This document shows, in pieces, positions 5,992-14,289 of a DNA stretch of 34,825 nt; position 1 is the stretch's first letter; each line of letters begins with the position of its first letter. Under the pieces are notes generated by a model that worked only from the letters and a program-made list of their open reading frames with translations, was not told the DNA's origin and did no database searches. This DNA is from a virus, in the IMG/VR virus record IMGVR_UViG_3300022188_000030, positions 1 to 34,825 of that record. The stretch is one strand, 5' to 3'. The position numbers were made by a program, and so were the translations under genes.

Positions 5992-7408
5992 GTTGGCGAA
6001 AGACGTTTTCAATACGCCATTAATGATCTTGCCTGACAAGTTGGATACAATCCTAAGCGTTATAGGCGACAGGATTGGCATGGAGTCCGTTCTCTCTGTG
6101 GGCGAAGCTGATTTGATGTCTATGGCTTCAGCTAATCGATCCGACGTGGAAAACTCCCCACGGATTTCTGTTATCCATGTTTACGGATCTCTCGTCAATA
6201 GGACTTATGGATTAAGCCCAGATTCCATGCTGCAAACCTATGACGACATCCGGAATGAGTTCAGGGCGGCCATGGATTCTGATTCCGAGGCGATCCTATT
6301 CGATATTAACAGCCCGGGCGGAACCGCTTCTGGGGTGTTCGACCTGGTCGACGAAATATACGAAGCCAGGTGCAGAGGTAGAAAGCGTATCTTCGCCATT
6401 GCTAATGAAGCTGCGTATTCCGCCGCTTATGCCATTGCCTCTAGCACAGGCAAGATATTCTTGTCTCGCACTGCGCACGTTGGTTCAATTGGAGTGATTG
6501 CAACGCATCAAGACAGGAGCGCTGCCAATGAAAAGGCGGGGATAAAGTATACCACAATTTTCAAGGGCGCAAGGAAAGCTGATTTAAGCCCTGATGCGCC
6601 ATTGTCTGATGAAGCCAAGGGCATGTTGGAAGCAGAGGTCGAAGACGTTTTCGATATTTTTGCTAAAACGACGGCGCGAAACCTTGGCATTCCTGTAGCT
6701 CAAGTCGTTGCTACTGATGCAGGGATCTTTATGGGTGACAAAGCGGTCCTCAAGGGGCTCGCGCATGAAGTCATAGCGGCCAACGATGTTCAAGCAAAAA
6801 TCTTGGCTGAACTAGATGCCAACCTGGATGAAAAGGAGGATCAAATGGACAAGAAAGCTGAAACGAAATTAGAGAAAAAGGAGGTGAAAATTATGAACGC
6901 ACAAGAATTGAAAAAAGCACATCCCGAACTCGTAGCCGAGATTGAAAGTTCGCTTGAGCAGAAGCTTACTGCGAAGTTTGACGGTGAAAAATCCGCGATG
7001 ACCGCTGAAAATGGGTCCCTTAAAGAATCCGTATTGAGGCTGGAAAAATCGGAAGCGATCCGGCAGGTGCGGGAAGTTAAATCCGAGGCCGCCGGTATTT
7101 GGACCAGTGTTCTAACCGGGAGCGACGTGCCCAAGAGGTTCCATGACAAGGTGAAAGCCCACGTATCGCATGAAAAGTTTATCCAGGACGGTCTTTTGGA
7201 TTGTACCGGGTTTACCGAAGCCGTCAAAGCCGAGGTGGAAGACTGGGAAACCCGTGGGGCTACATCGAAGGTCATGGGGACTGGGTTCTCTTCGAAAGAT
7301 GTTGAGGGTGAAGGGGCCGCGAAACTGAAAAAAGAAGAAGCGGACGACGAGGCGTTAGCCAATAGCCTGTTTGAAGCTTCAGGTGGAACAAGAGAGGAGG
7401 TGAAATAA
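5969..7408 (+). CDS. S49-family prohead protease fused to scaffold domain
   Basis: A 479-residue two-part protein like lambda gpC. Residues 65-280 are an SppA/ClpP-fold serine protease of family S49: DINSPGG oxyanion loop (112-118), nucleophile Ser151 in AAYSAAYAIASS, a SIGVIATHQD strand, and a lysine in FKGARKADL (Lys203) at the position of the catalytic base. From about 285 the sequence becomes charged and coiled-coil-like, ending DDEALANSLFEA, typical of a scaffold. GTG 5969 is chosen because AAGGAG lies 7 nt upstream; the ATG at 5873 would add 32 mainly basic residues inside the portal gene and has no SD. It matures the prohead by degrading scaffold. Confidence 0.85.
   Translation: MEKIVLHRLAKDVFNTPLMILPDKLDTILSVIGDRIGMESVLSVGEADLMSMASANRSDVENSPRISVIHVYGSLVNRTYGLSPDSMLQTYDDIRNEFRAAMDSDSEAILFDINSPGGTASGVFDLVDEIYEARCRGRKRIFAIANEAAYSAAYAIASSTGKIFLSRTAHVGSIGVIATHQDRSAANEKAGIKYTTIFKGARKADLSPDAPLSDEAKGMLEAEVEDVFDIFAKTTARNLGIPVAQVVATDAGIFMGDKAVLKGLAHEVIAANDVQAKILAELDANLDEKEDQMDKKAETKLEKKEVKIMNAQELKKAHPELVAEIESSLEQKLTAKFDGEKSAMTAENGSLKESVLRLEKSEAIRQVREVKSEAAGIWTSVLTGSDVPKRFHDKVKAHVSHEKFIQDGLLDCTGFTEAVKAEVEDWETRGATSKVMGTGFSSKDVEGEGAAKLKKEEADDEALANSLFEASGGTREEVK
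6893..7408 (+). CDS. nested in-frame scaffold protein (Nu3-like)
   Basis: Inside the protease gene, ATG 6893 is preceded by AAAGGAGGTGA, one of the strongest SD sites in the window, in the same reading frame. Translation from it gives a 171-residue charged protein (MNAQELKKAHPELVAEIESS...) with long predicted helices (Glu/Lys heptads about 5-70). A second in-frame ATG at 6845, with AAGGAGG 5 nt upstream, would give a 187-residue form. This mirrors lambda, where the scaffold Nu3 starts within gene C. The product would nucleate capsid assembly in excess over protease and then be degraded. Confidence 0.7.
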   Translation: MNAQELKKAHPELVAEIESSLEQKLTAKFDGEKSAMTAENGSLKESVLRLEKSEAIRQVREVKSEAAGIWTSVLTGSDVPKRFHDKVKAHVSHEKFIQDGLLDCTGFTEAVKAEVEDWETRGATSKVMGTGFSSKDVEGEGAAKLKKEEADDEALANSLFEASGGTREEVK

Positions 7409-7409
7409 T

Positions 7410-8096
7410 ATGCCATTAGGACAAACACCATACGTTTTTCGGGGTGGGCAGGAAGACTTGAAAAGGCTTTTCTACTCTGACCCTGACAAAGCATTCGCAA
7501 GAGCGATTACCATCCCGGCAGGTTACGGTACTGTAAAAGCCGGAGCTGTTATGGGAATCATCACGGAGAGTACGAATAGGGTTGGTCAGTATGTGCCTTA
7601 TACTGGTCTTGATGCTGCTGGCAACGTGGCGGCAGGGATCGACAACCTGTTCGGAGCTGCGTTTCTAACCGCGAATCCGACCACTGGGACCGAAGGGCAA
7701 GTGACGATGGAAGACAGTTACAAATTTGCCGTTGGGGATCACCTGGTAGCGGGTGACAGCGACCTTTCAAATACGGACCTTGGCGCGATTACCGCTATTG
7801 ACCGGACCACATACACCCATATTGCCGCCATTACGGTAACAAACGCGTTCGGTTCTGAGACCCTGGCAAAGGGCGCAGTCATCGCCATCCAGAGCGCTAC
7901 CGGGAGCCCGTATGTGGCTGCAAATGGTATTTTGAAAGCAGCAGTGGATACCGGAACAGGCGAAAACGCAAAGGGTGGGCAGGGAGTTATTATCATCAGT
8001 AACGCCATGCTGTATTCTGCAAGCCTGTATAATTGGAATGCGGACGTTGTTACTGATCTTGGTGGGTCTGACAGCTCACCGTATTACATCTTTTAA
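7410..8096 (+). CDS. capsid decoration protein
   Basis: This 228-residue protein lies between scaffold and major capsid gene, the place of lambda D, and has AGGAGGTGA upstream. The sequence is rich in beta strands, Gly, Ala and Thr, with PAGYGTVKAGAVMGI near the N-terminus. This resembles head-decoration proteins that bind capsid three-fold sites and stabilise the shell against DNA pressure. Residues 115-160 (VGDHLVAGDSDL through LAKGAVIAI) look like a second beta module, making it longer than lambda gpD (110 residues). No signal or membrane segment is present. Assignment rests mainly on synteny plus composition. Confidence 0.75.
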   Translation: MPLGQTPYVFRGGQEDLKRLFYSDPDKAFARAITIPAGYGTVKAGAVMGIITESTNRVGQYVPYTGLDAAGNVAAGIDNLFGAAFLTANPTTGTEGQVTMEDSYKFAVGDHLVAGDSDLSNTDLGAITAIDRTTYTHIAAITVTNAFGSETLAKGAVIAIQSATGSPYVAANGILKAAVDTGTGENAKGGQGVIIISNAMLYSASLYNWNADVVTDLGGSDSSPYYIF

Positions 8097-8119
8097 CAAT
8101 TGAAAGGAGGTGAAGTGAT

Positions 8120-9346
8120 ATGCCTATAGGAATCAATGACATTTCGGCACTTAGACTTACGGTGCTGAACAAGCTGGTTACGAAGTATTTGACGCCCCCG
8201 AATCTGATTCTCAGCAAGATGTTTAAAGCCTTGAATTATGAGTCGGACAACATTGAATGGGAGTCCCAGATTGGTAGCAGGGGGTTAACCCCGTTCGCTG
8301 CGGAAGATGCAGAGAGCCCGGATGCCGCAGTCCCTGGAATCGGTGAGAACTCGGCACACGCGGCGTTTTGGAAAGAGCGGACCTTTTTTGGCTCGTCTTT
8401 CTTGAACAACATTCGTGAACCCGGGACTGATCGAAAATATCAAAAGGCAGCCAGAACTCTTGGGAACCAAGTTCGAAATCTCAGCAACAGAAGTTATCGC
8501 AGAAAAGAGTGGATGCTGGCGCAAATGCTTTGCAATGACGGATTTACGTATAAGGATAAGAACGGGGTCTATATTTCCCTGGATTACGGAATCCCGGATG
8601 ATAACAAGGTTACTCTCGCCGCTGATTACAAGTGGGACGACGGGACTAAGCGGAATATCGCTGAAAATATTTTTGATGCGAAACTCCTTGTAAGTAATGC
8701 AAACGCAGGCGTTTTGTCTGATGCAATTTTTACGACAGAAATCCTTAAACTCATGATCTTTGATGATACCATCCAAACGCTATTGTCGAAGTCTAACTAT
8801 GGTCAGGGCGATTTGTTTGCAAACCCAACCAGCGTAATCGGTAGCTTGATTGGCATTGCCAACATGCATCTTTATGATGAGGCTTACCAGATCCGCGCAT
8901 GGCTGACATCAGCATTGGCATCCGGCGCAGGTCCGCATACGGTGTCTGTTGACACAACGGTCGATTTTGAAGTGGGCGGAACGCTTACTGTTCTGGATAC
9001 ATCTGCGAAAACGACTGAAACCTTAACCATTACGGCGGTAAACACCAACGCCGGGACTCTTACGGCGACAGGAACGCTTTCGTCTTCATATAAGGCGACT
9101 GATGACTACGTTTACATGACCAAGAAGTTCATCCCCACAGACAAGTTTACTATGTGGGCGAACAGCGTAGACGGAGAACCCATTGCGGAATTCATGAACG
9201 CACCGCATGAGTTGGCAAGAAAATGGGGCCAGCAGATTGATCGCTGGGAAAGAAAAGACCCGGACGGAATCTTTGTGCGAGTAGAAGACAAGGGCCTTCC
9301 CGTTCTTTATCATGAAGACGCTGTCTGTCAGCTAACTGTAACTTAG
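8120..9346 (+). CDS. major capsid protein (lambda gpE-like)
   Basis: The main shell protein, 408 residues, after AAAGGAGGTGA. The N-terminal part (DISALRLTVLNKLVTKY, LTPFAAEDAESPDA) and the C-terminal DKFTMWANSVDGEP ... HELARKWGQQIDRWERKDP match the layout of the lambda gpE branch of HK97-fold capsid proteins. Between about residues 273 and 335 a Thr/Val-rich stretch (HTVSVDTTVDFEVGG through DDYVYMTKKF) looks like an inserted beta-sandwich domain, probably exposed on the capsid surface, as insertion domains are in other phages. Upstream decoration and protease genes fit this class. Confidence 0.88.
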   Translation: MPIGINDISALRLTVLNKLVTKYLTPPNLILSKMFKALNYESDNIEWESQIGSRGLTPFAAEDAESPDAAVPGIGENSAHAAFWKERTFFGSSFLNNIREPGTDRKYQKAARTLGNQVRNLSNRSYRRKEWMLAQMLCNDGFTYKDKNGVYISLDYGIPDDNKVTLAADYKWDDGTKRNIAENIFDAKLLVSNANAGVLSDAIFTTEILKLMIFDDTIQTLLSKSNYGQGDLFANPTSVIGSLIGIANMHLYDEAYQIRAWLTSALASGAGPHTVSVDTTVDFEVGGTLTVLDTSAKTTETLTITAVNTNAGTLTATGTLSSSYKATDDYVYMTKKFIPTDKFTMWANSVDGEPIAEFMNAPHELARKWGQQIDRWERKDPDGIFVRVEDKGLPVLYHEDAVCQLTVT

Positions 9347-9358
9347 GGGGGTGATTTT

Positions 9359-9829
9359 ATGCAACAAGGACGTGGACCATTCCCAAGCCCTGCCTTTAAA
9401 AAGCAGCTTGCGGCCAATGATCCGTCCCCGATGATGGATACGATATCCGGTGAAGTGACCGCAAGCTCACCGGGGCGTATTCTTGGGGCGGTAAATGTCG
9501 CTGGGAAGGTATCTGATGTTTGGCTTTCCGTCGGTGCCAGCGGCAAGGACGACAGTGCTACGCTGTCCATGACCGTGGATGTCAAAATCAATGGGACTTC
9601 GTGCCTTACCACTCCGCCTGTCATTGCACATGTAAGCGGGGAGGCCAGCACGAATAAGACCACTAAGGTTTCTGGTGATACCGGCATAACTCAGCGTGTT
9701 TTGGACTCGGACAATAACGATGTGTCCCCGGGGGATGTTATTACTTATGACATGACCTTGACCAGGACCGCTTCGCCCACAACCGAGATGGATGCAGTTG
9801 CGGTTGTCGTGGAATTTGAACCCGCTTAA
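9359..9829 (+). CDS. beta-rich structural protein after the capsid gene
   Basis: A 156-residue protein starting after GGGGGGTGA. It is Thr/Ser/Val/Asp-rich with alternating hydrophobic strands (VSDVWLSVGASGKDDSATL, TMTVDVKINGT, AVAVVVEFEPA), typical of a single beta-sandwich. One Cys only; no signal peptide. Its place directly downstream of the major capsid gene suggests a second decoration or head-fibre protein exposed on the capsid. I cannot name the family with certainty. Confidence 0.55.
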   Translation: MQQGRGPFPSPAFKKQLAANDPSPMMDTISGEVTASSPGRILGAVNVAGKVSDVWLSVGASGKDDSATLSMTVDVKINGTSCLTTPPVIAHVSGEASTNKTTKVSGDTGITQRVLDSDNNDVSPGDVITYDMTLTRTASPTTEMDAVAVVVEFEPA

Positions 9830-9844
9830 CAATAGGAGCAATCG

Positions 9845-10228
9845 ATGAAAATCGAAATACTGAAGACGTTGAAAGGATCTACCACCTGGAGGAAGGGGAC
9901 TGTGTTCGACGACACTGTTTCCCCGATCCCGGGTGATATCCTTAGAGAGGTTGATAGCGGATCAAACGCTGTCAAAATGATCGCAACCGAGAAACCAATT
10001 GTTGCGGTTGAACCCGAAATTGAGATCAAAGAGACTGCGGAAGAGCCATGCTCACCAAACCAAGGATTGTCGGAGATGGTGGAAAGAACAATGGCAATGG
10101 CAAAACCACAAGAGAATACTTCACCAGCTCATCCAGAGAAGGAAGAGCCGTTTAAATGCACTAAATGCGATTGGACTGGAAAAACTGAAGCAGCCTTAAA
10201 ACGCCATAATACCATGAACCATAGGTGA
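9845..10228 (+). CDS. head-region protein with C-terminal C2H2 zinc finger
   Basis: This 127-residue protein has three parts. Residues 1-50 (MKIEILKTLKGSTTWRKG, VFDDTVSPIPGDILREV) form a small beta domain as seen in many short phage head-completion proteins. Residues 50-100 are acidic and Pro/Glu-rich, probably flexible. The last 25 residues are a classical C2H2 zinc finger: C105-x2-C108-x12-H121-x4-H126, with Trp110 and Leu118 as core residues. It follows AGGAG. A finger tethered by a linker suggests DNA or protein contact at the portal vertex, but that is inference. Confidence 0.65.
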   Translation: MKIEILKTLKGSTTWRKGTVFDDTVSPIPGDILREVDSGSNAVKMIATEKPIVAVEPEIEIKETAEEPCSPNQGLSEMVERTMAMAKPQENTSPAHPEKEEPFKCTKCDWTGKTEAALKRHNTMNHR

Positions 10229-10232
10229 TGCG

Positions 10233-10688
10233 ATGACCAGGGATGAGATGATCACCCAAATCCAAGCTGAAGTAAAAGGGCTTTCGTCTAGTCTCGCAAC
10301 CGCTGACTATGGGAACGCCATAGACTCGGCTGAACGTGATACCGGATGGAGTTTGCCACAAACGGTAGCCTTTAAGATAAAGTGGCTGATGGAACGATCC
10401 AAGCGCCATTTGTTTTTCTTTCTGCTGTCCGAATCTGCATCAAAGTTCAGATTTAAGGCCATATTCCTTCAGCATAAGTTCGAGCATTACCGGCTGATTA
10501 TAGCGGATATGGACAAACGATTTGCGGAGGCCCAGGAAGAGTTCGCATTCGAATTCGCAGACGTCTCAGCTTATGAGATGGCTGGCACGAAAATTGATGC
10601 TGGGTTTAGCTACGAGTCGCTAACGGGTAGGGATACAACCTACGACGAAAATAATAAAGTTTTGATTCACCCGAATGAGAATTCGTAA
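10233..10688 (+). CDS. probable head-tail connector protein
   Basis: A 151-residue, mainly helical protein with a conserved-looking aromatic core (AFKIKWLMERSKRHLFFFLL, KFEHYRLIIADMDKRF). It starts a few bases after the preceding stop and is followed by TAA-ATG coupling to the next gene. In lambda-like and HK97-like phages this position, downstream of the capsid and before tail completion genes, is occupied by the adaptor (gp6/gp15-like), a helical protein that docks on the portal. The sequence agrees with a helical bundle but no signature motif is present. Confidence 0.55.
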   Translation: MTRDEMITQIQAEVKGLSSSLATADYGNAIDSAERDTGWSLPQTVAFKIKWLMERSKRHLFFFLLSESASKFRFKAIFLQHKFEHYRLIIADMDKRFAEAQEEFAFEFADVSAYEMAGTKIDAGFSYESLTGRDTTYDENNKVLIHPNENS

Positions 10689-11315
10689 ATGAGCGTTGGC
10701 GTAGACATAAAAGAAGCCCTCGAAGAAGTGGGCGTGGCCTATACGATTTTACGCGACAGTGGGGATGTAGAAGGCGAATACGGGCTGCTTGAAGCATCAA
10801 GCCAGACAACCAAGCCGCTTACTTTAGAGCATTTCCGCAAAAGCATGATCCCTTACGACACTGAGTTAGCAACCGGGGATGTTGTCTCTTTTGACGTAAT
10901 CGATGAAACGTTTCTTGCAGCGAATATGATCCCTGAGTTGTTTGAAAATGCCGTCGCTCATTATGACGCTGTTTTTTATAAGTGCAACATCAATAGCGGT
11001 GAGTTAATGCGACCCAGCGGCGAAACGTGGGACGATCCTTTGGACCAATACCACAAGGAAACTGAGTGGGAAACGATCAAGACAGGCATAAACGCCATGC
11101 AGGTAGCGGCCCTTTACGGTAGTGGCTTGGAAGCGGAAGAAGAAATCGCTTTGCTGGGGTTGAATAAGAACGAAGTCTTGATTCAACATTCTATTGGTGC
11201 CCAGGTGCTTGATCGTTGGCAACCGACCTCTGGCGAATATTACCAGGTAAGTGTAATTGAAACGAGACGATACCCGAACATTGACGTTTTAATAATTGAG
11301 GAAGACCACAGATAA
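10689..11315 (+). CDS. probable head-completion or stopper protein
   Basis: A 208-residue acidic protein immediately coupled to the previous gene (TAAATG). The start MSVGVDIKEALEEVGVAYTILRDSG resembles phage head-closure proteins, followed by a beta-rich middle (YDTELATGDVVSFDVIDETFL). The end (VLDRWQPTSGEYYQVSVIETRRYPNIDVLIIEEDHR) has the form seen in stopper proteins that seal the connector. Closing the head-protein block before the sugar-modification cassette, it is likely the last connector component. Assignment is by order and overall look. Confidence 0.5.
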   Translation: MSVGVDIKEALEEVGVAYTILRDSGDVEGEYGLLEASSQTTKPLTLEHFRKSMIPYDTELATGDVVSFDVIDETFLAANMIPELFENAVAHYDAVFYKCNINSGELMRPSGETWDDPLDQYHKETEWETIKTGINAMQVAALYGSGLEAEEEIALLGLNKNEVLIQHSIGAQVLDRWQPTSGEYYQVSVIETRRYPNIDVLIIEEDHR

Positions 11316-11336
11316 ACAATCCTCACGGAGGAAGAA

Positions 11337-13376
11337 ATGAAGAAGCGAGTTTTATTCGTGGGTGAAAACCCAATCGGAACAACTGGAGTCTCAAACATGT
11401 TAGCCGCGATGCTCAAGCGACTGGATATGGATAGGTACATCCATGCATGTTTTGTGGCGGATAATGTGGACCCGACAAAGATTCTTTTCGATCCATTGCC
11501 TTATACAATGGTGAACGCTTCCATGGCTGATGACTATTGGGGAAACAGAAGGCTCGTTTCTCTAATTCAAAGCTCCGACTTTGATTACCTCTGCATGGTG
11601 GGAATCGACTTCTGGCGATACATGCCAGCTTGGAATTCGATAAGGCAGCTACGAGACGCAAAGAAGTTCAAGTGGATAGCCATATTCCCATACGACTTGT
11701 GGAAGGTCCAACCATCCTGGATAAAGTACCTGAACGCCTTGGACTATCCATGTGTTTATTCTCAATACGGCTACGAGGCGCTTAAGCACTACGCGCCGCA
11801 TGTTCGATATTATCGACCAGAATTGAATGGGTGGAAAACGTTTATCCCGATGAAGGATAAAATGGCTGCACGGAAAGAAGTGTTTCCGAATGTACCCGAC
11901 GGTAAGATTATTTTCGGGTTTATTGGAAAAAACCAAATCCGAAAGTCCCCTGAAATTCTTATCAAAGCGTTTTTCGAAGCCAAGAAAGAGAATCCGGATA
12001 TCGTCCTATACTTGCACACTGAAATGGATCACATCTATAACTTGACGCAAATCGCTCAGGACTGTGGTGCTAAAGATGGGGATCTGGTTTCAAAGCAACA
12101 GGGCGTATCTTACGACAGGGATAAAATGCCGACTGTCTACAACGCGCTGGACTGTGTAATCAATTGCAGTATGCAGGAAGGGCTTTCGTGGACGCCCCTT
12201 GAGGCCATGGCGTGTGGTGTGCCGGTGATTGCGTCCGACACTACGGCCCAAACGGAACTCATCGCTGGGGTAGGAGAGATTGTTCCCTGCAACAACCTCT
12301 CATTCGTCCCGATGACAGGCGAAAACGGCCCGGTCACGATTGAATCACGAGCGTGCGGGGTTCCCGAGGTCGCTGAGTCCATTCTGGAAATAGCTGGAAA
12401 CAAAAACCTGCGGGAAGCCATGAGTATAAAGGGATTGCAGCGGGCAAAAGAATGGTTTGATGGAACGGATGATATCAATGATCTGCTGGCTGTTGCGGGC
12501 AAAAGAATCAAGCCGACCAAGAAAATCCAGGCTGTTTTGTTCGCCCAGCACTCTTCTGCAGGCGATGTGCTTATGACGACCCAGTGTTTTAAGGGGATCA
12601 AGGAGCGCCATCCTGATATGCCATTGGTTTACATGACGCAGAAGGTTTTCGCAGGGGTTGTTTTCGGGAACCCGTACATTGATGAAATCATTGAATGGGA
12701 CGAGCGGCACCTAAAGGCATACGAGGTTGTCTATAACCCACACGGGGACCATATTCTCAAAGGAGGGTTCAATAACCTGGATGAGACCCTTCACAGTATG
12801 TACCCGTATTTCACGAACGTCAAAGCGGACGAGATGTTTATTGATCCAGTGAAACCGAAAATTCATCCAGTCCAATTATTATCCATTTCCATGGGGGCAA
12901 CAGTTGAAGAGTACATCGTCGTCCACACAACCGGTGGCAACAAGAAATATCGGTCCTACCCGCACATGGATATGGTTTTGAAAGATGTTGACCTACCCGT
13001 AATCCAACTCGGAGGTCCTGGCGATTTGAGATGTAAATCTGACCTGGATCTTTGTGGCAAACTAACCTGGCAAGAATCTGCCTGGGTGATGAAAAACGCC
13101 AAGGCCGCTGTTGTGGTTGACAGTTTCCTGTCTCATTTGGCTGGTGCTGTTGGAACAGATACTGTGGTCATTTACGGGCCAGCGCCCGCCCGCGTTGTGG
13201 CCCCTAAAGCCCAACATGGCTCTAAAATTGTAAATATTCAACCGGATATGTTGGCGGTATGTAAGAGCATGTCCCATTGTTGGGGTGCAAACCCTACATG
13301 CCAATCTCCTTGTATCAATAGCATTTCCCCGATGAAAATAAACAAAGAACTGCTAAGGCTATTGAATGAAAAATGA
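11337..13376 (+). CDS. bifunctional glycosyltransferase (GT4 + GT9)
   Basis: A 679-residue fusion of two GT-B enzymes, starting after CGGAGG. Residues 1-385 are a GT4-type retaining transferase: an N-terminal Gly loop (NPIGTTGVSNML), the second Rossmann start GFIGKNQIRKSPE (about 194-206), and the sugar-nucleotide binding E-x7-E motif EGLSWTPLEAMACG (about 281-294). Residues 400-679 are a GT9 (heptosyltransferase-like) domain: HSSAGDVLMTTQCFKG, then VVDSFLSHLAGAVGTDTVV and YGPAPARVVAP, the conserved GT9 C-terminal block. The C-terminus has a Cys cluster. It probably adds two sugars in succession to a phage or host acceptor. Its place inside the structural operon suggests expression with virion genes. 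Confidence 0.85.
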   Translation: MKKRVLFVGENPIGTTGVSNMLAAMLKRLDMDRYIHACFVADNVDPTKILFDPLPYTMVNASMADDYWGNRRLVSLIQSSDFDYLCMVGIDFWRYMPAWNSIRQLRDAKKFKWIAIFPYDLWKVQPSWIKYLNALDYPCVYSQYGYEALKHYAPHVRYYRPELNGWKTFIPMKDKMAARKEVFPNVPDGKIIFGFIGKNQIRKSPEILIKAFFEAKKENPDIVLYLHTEMDHIYNLTQIAQDCGAKDGDLVSKQQGVSYDRDKMPTVYNALDCVINCSMQEGLSWTPLEAMACGVPVIASDTTAQTELIAGVGEIVPCNNLSFVPMTGENGPVTIESRACGVPEVAESILEIAGNKNLREAMSIKGLQRAKEWFDGTDDINDLLAVAGKRIKPTKKIQAVLFAQHSSAGDVLMTTQCFKGIKERHPDMPLVYMTQKVFAGVVFGNPYIDEIIEWDERHLKAYEVVYNPHGDHILKGGFNNLDETLHSMYPYFTNVKADEMFIDPVKPKIHPVQLLSISMGATVEEYIVVHTTGGNKKYRSYPHMDMVLKDVDLPVIQLGGPGDLRCKSDLDLCGKLTWQESAWVMKNAKAAVVVDSFLSHLAGAVGTDTVVIYGPAPARVVAPKAQHGSKIVNIQPDMLAVCKSMSHCWGANPTCQSPCINSISPMKINKELLRLLNEK

Positions 13377-14217
13377 CTCGAAAAATATATTCTATGTCTA
13401 TGCTTATCTCGATCCCAGAAAGCCTGGATTGTACAAGTACGGTAGAATTGAATTCGAATATGAGCCGTTTTACATTGGAAAAGGTTCTGGTGCAAGGGAC
13501 ATGAAATTCCATGAACACACAACAAGGTTTGTCAGAAGTTTGATTGTTTGCTTGAAAAGAAAAGGATTACAGCCAGTAGTGTCAAGGGTGATTGATTCCA
13601 CTACAGAAAAAGAAGCGTTTGCAAAAGAAAAATTTTTAATAAAATCGATAGGCAGGAGAGACAAGAACGAAGGACCTTTGACAAACATGACAGCTGGGGG
13701 TGAAGGAAGCTCTGGTACAATTTGTTCGGATGAATTACGAGAGATAAGATCCAAAAACATGACTGGAGAAAAACATCACCAGTATTGGTTAGGTAAAACT
13801 TTCTCAAAAGATCATGTCAGAAAATTCAAGGAGTCAGTAAGAAAAACTATCAGTGCTCCTGGTTACATCGATCCTAGGATAGGCGTTAAGCTTTCGAAAG
13901 AACGCAGGCTTAAGATGTCTAAGAGCCGTACCGGGTTAAAGAGAACGTTAGCAACAAGGATGAAAATGTCGAAGGCCCAGGAAGGACGCAAGCCCTCTGT
14001 ATCCTGCATAGAACGTGGCATTGAATGCCGTGCGAAGCATTACCTTGTTGTATCTCCTGGGAAGGACACTCGCATTGTGTTTAATCTTACAAAATTTTGC
14101 AAAGCGAATGGGCTTTGCCCTAGTAACATGTTAGCTGTTGCCAGCGGTAAGTGTTCTAGCTCTAAGGGGTGGGTGTGCAGTAAATTGGTCGCAACGAATT
14201 TGGAGGGCTTGTTATGA
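13366..14217 (+). CDS. GIY-YIG homing endonuclease with NUMOD3 repeats
   Basis: A 283-residue free-standing homing endonuclease. The N-terminal nuclease domain has a variant GIY motif (YVYAYLD, residues 10-16) and FYIGKG (35-40), then a helix with GARDMKFHEH and a later Glu in KEKFLIKSIG. Residues about 135-210 hold NUMOD3-type DNA-binding repeats (HHQYWLGKTFSKDHVRKF, SKERRLKMSKSRTGLK, TRMKMSKAQEGRK). The last 60 residues (FNLTKFCKANGLCPSNMLAV) form a helical DNA-binding module seen in related phage endonucleases. Its start overlaps the glycosyltransferase stop by 11 nt. Such elements insert between genes and spread by cutting allele-free phages; the host genes remain intact. Confidence 0.88.
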   Translation: MKNDSKNIFYVYAYLDPRKPGLYKYGRIEFEYEPFYIGKGSGARDMKFHEHTTRFVRSLIVCLKRKGLQPVVSRVIDSTTEKEAFAKEKFLIKSIGRRDKNEGPLTNMTAGGEGSSGTICSDELREIRSKNMTGEKHHQYWLGKTFSKDHVRKFKESVRKTISAPGYIDPRIGVKLSKERRLKMSKSRTGLKRTLATRMKMSKAQEGRKPSVSCIERGIECRAKHYLVVSPGKDTRIVFNLTKFCKANGLCPSNMLAVASGKCSSSKGWVCSKLVATNLEGLL

Positions 14218-14289
14218 TGGACAAGACGATGGATGCTCTCGTAGCAATGTAGAAGTCAGAAATGGATGCGTTTATATCGAGGACGAACA

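Noticed and set aside
6841-7500. 219-codon frame on the - strand
   Set aside because: Ser/Phe-rich antisense image of the scaffold region, a typical artefact of Glu/Lys-rich coding sequence.
14214-14252. 12-codon frame after the homing endonuclease
   Set aside because: Too short, no SD of its own, and in the insertion debris.
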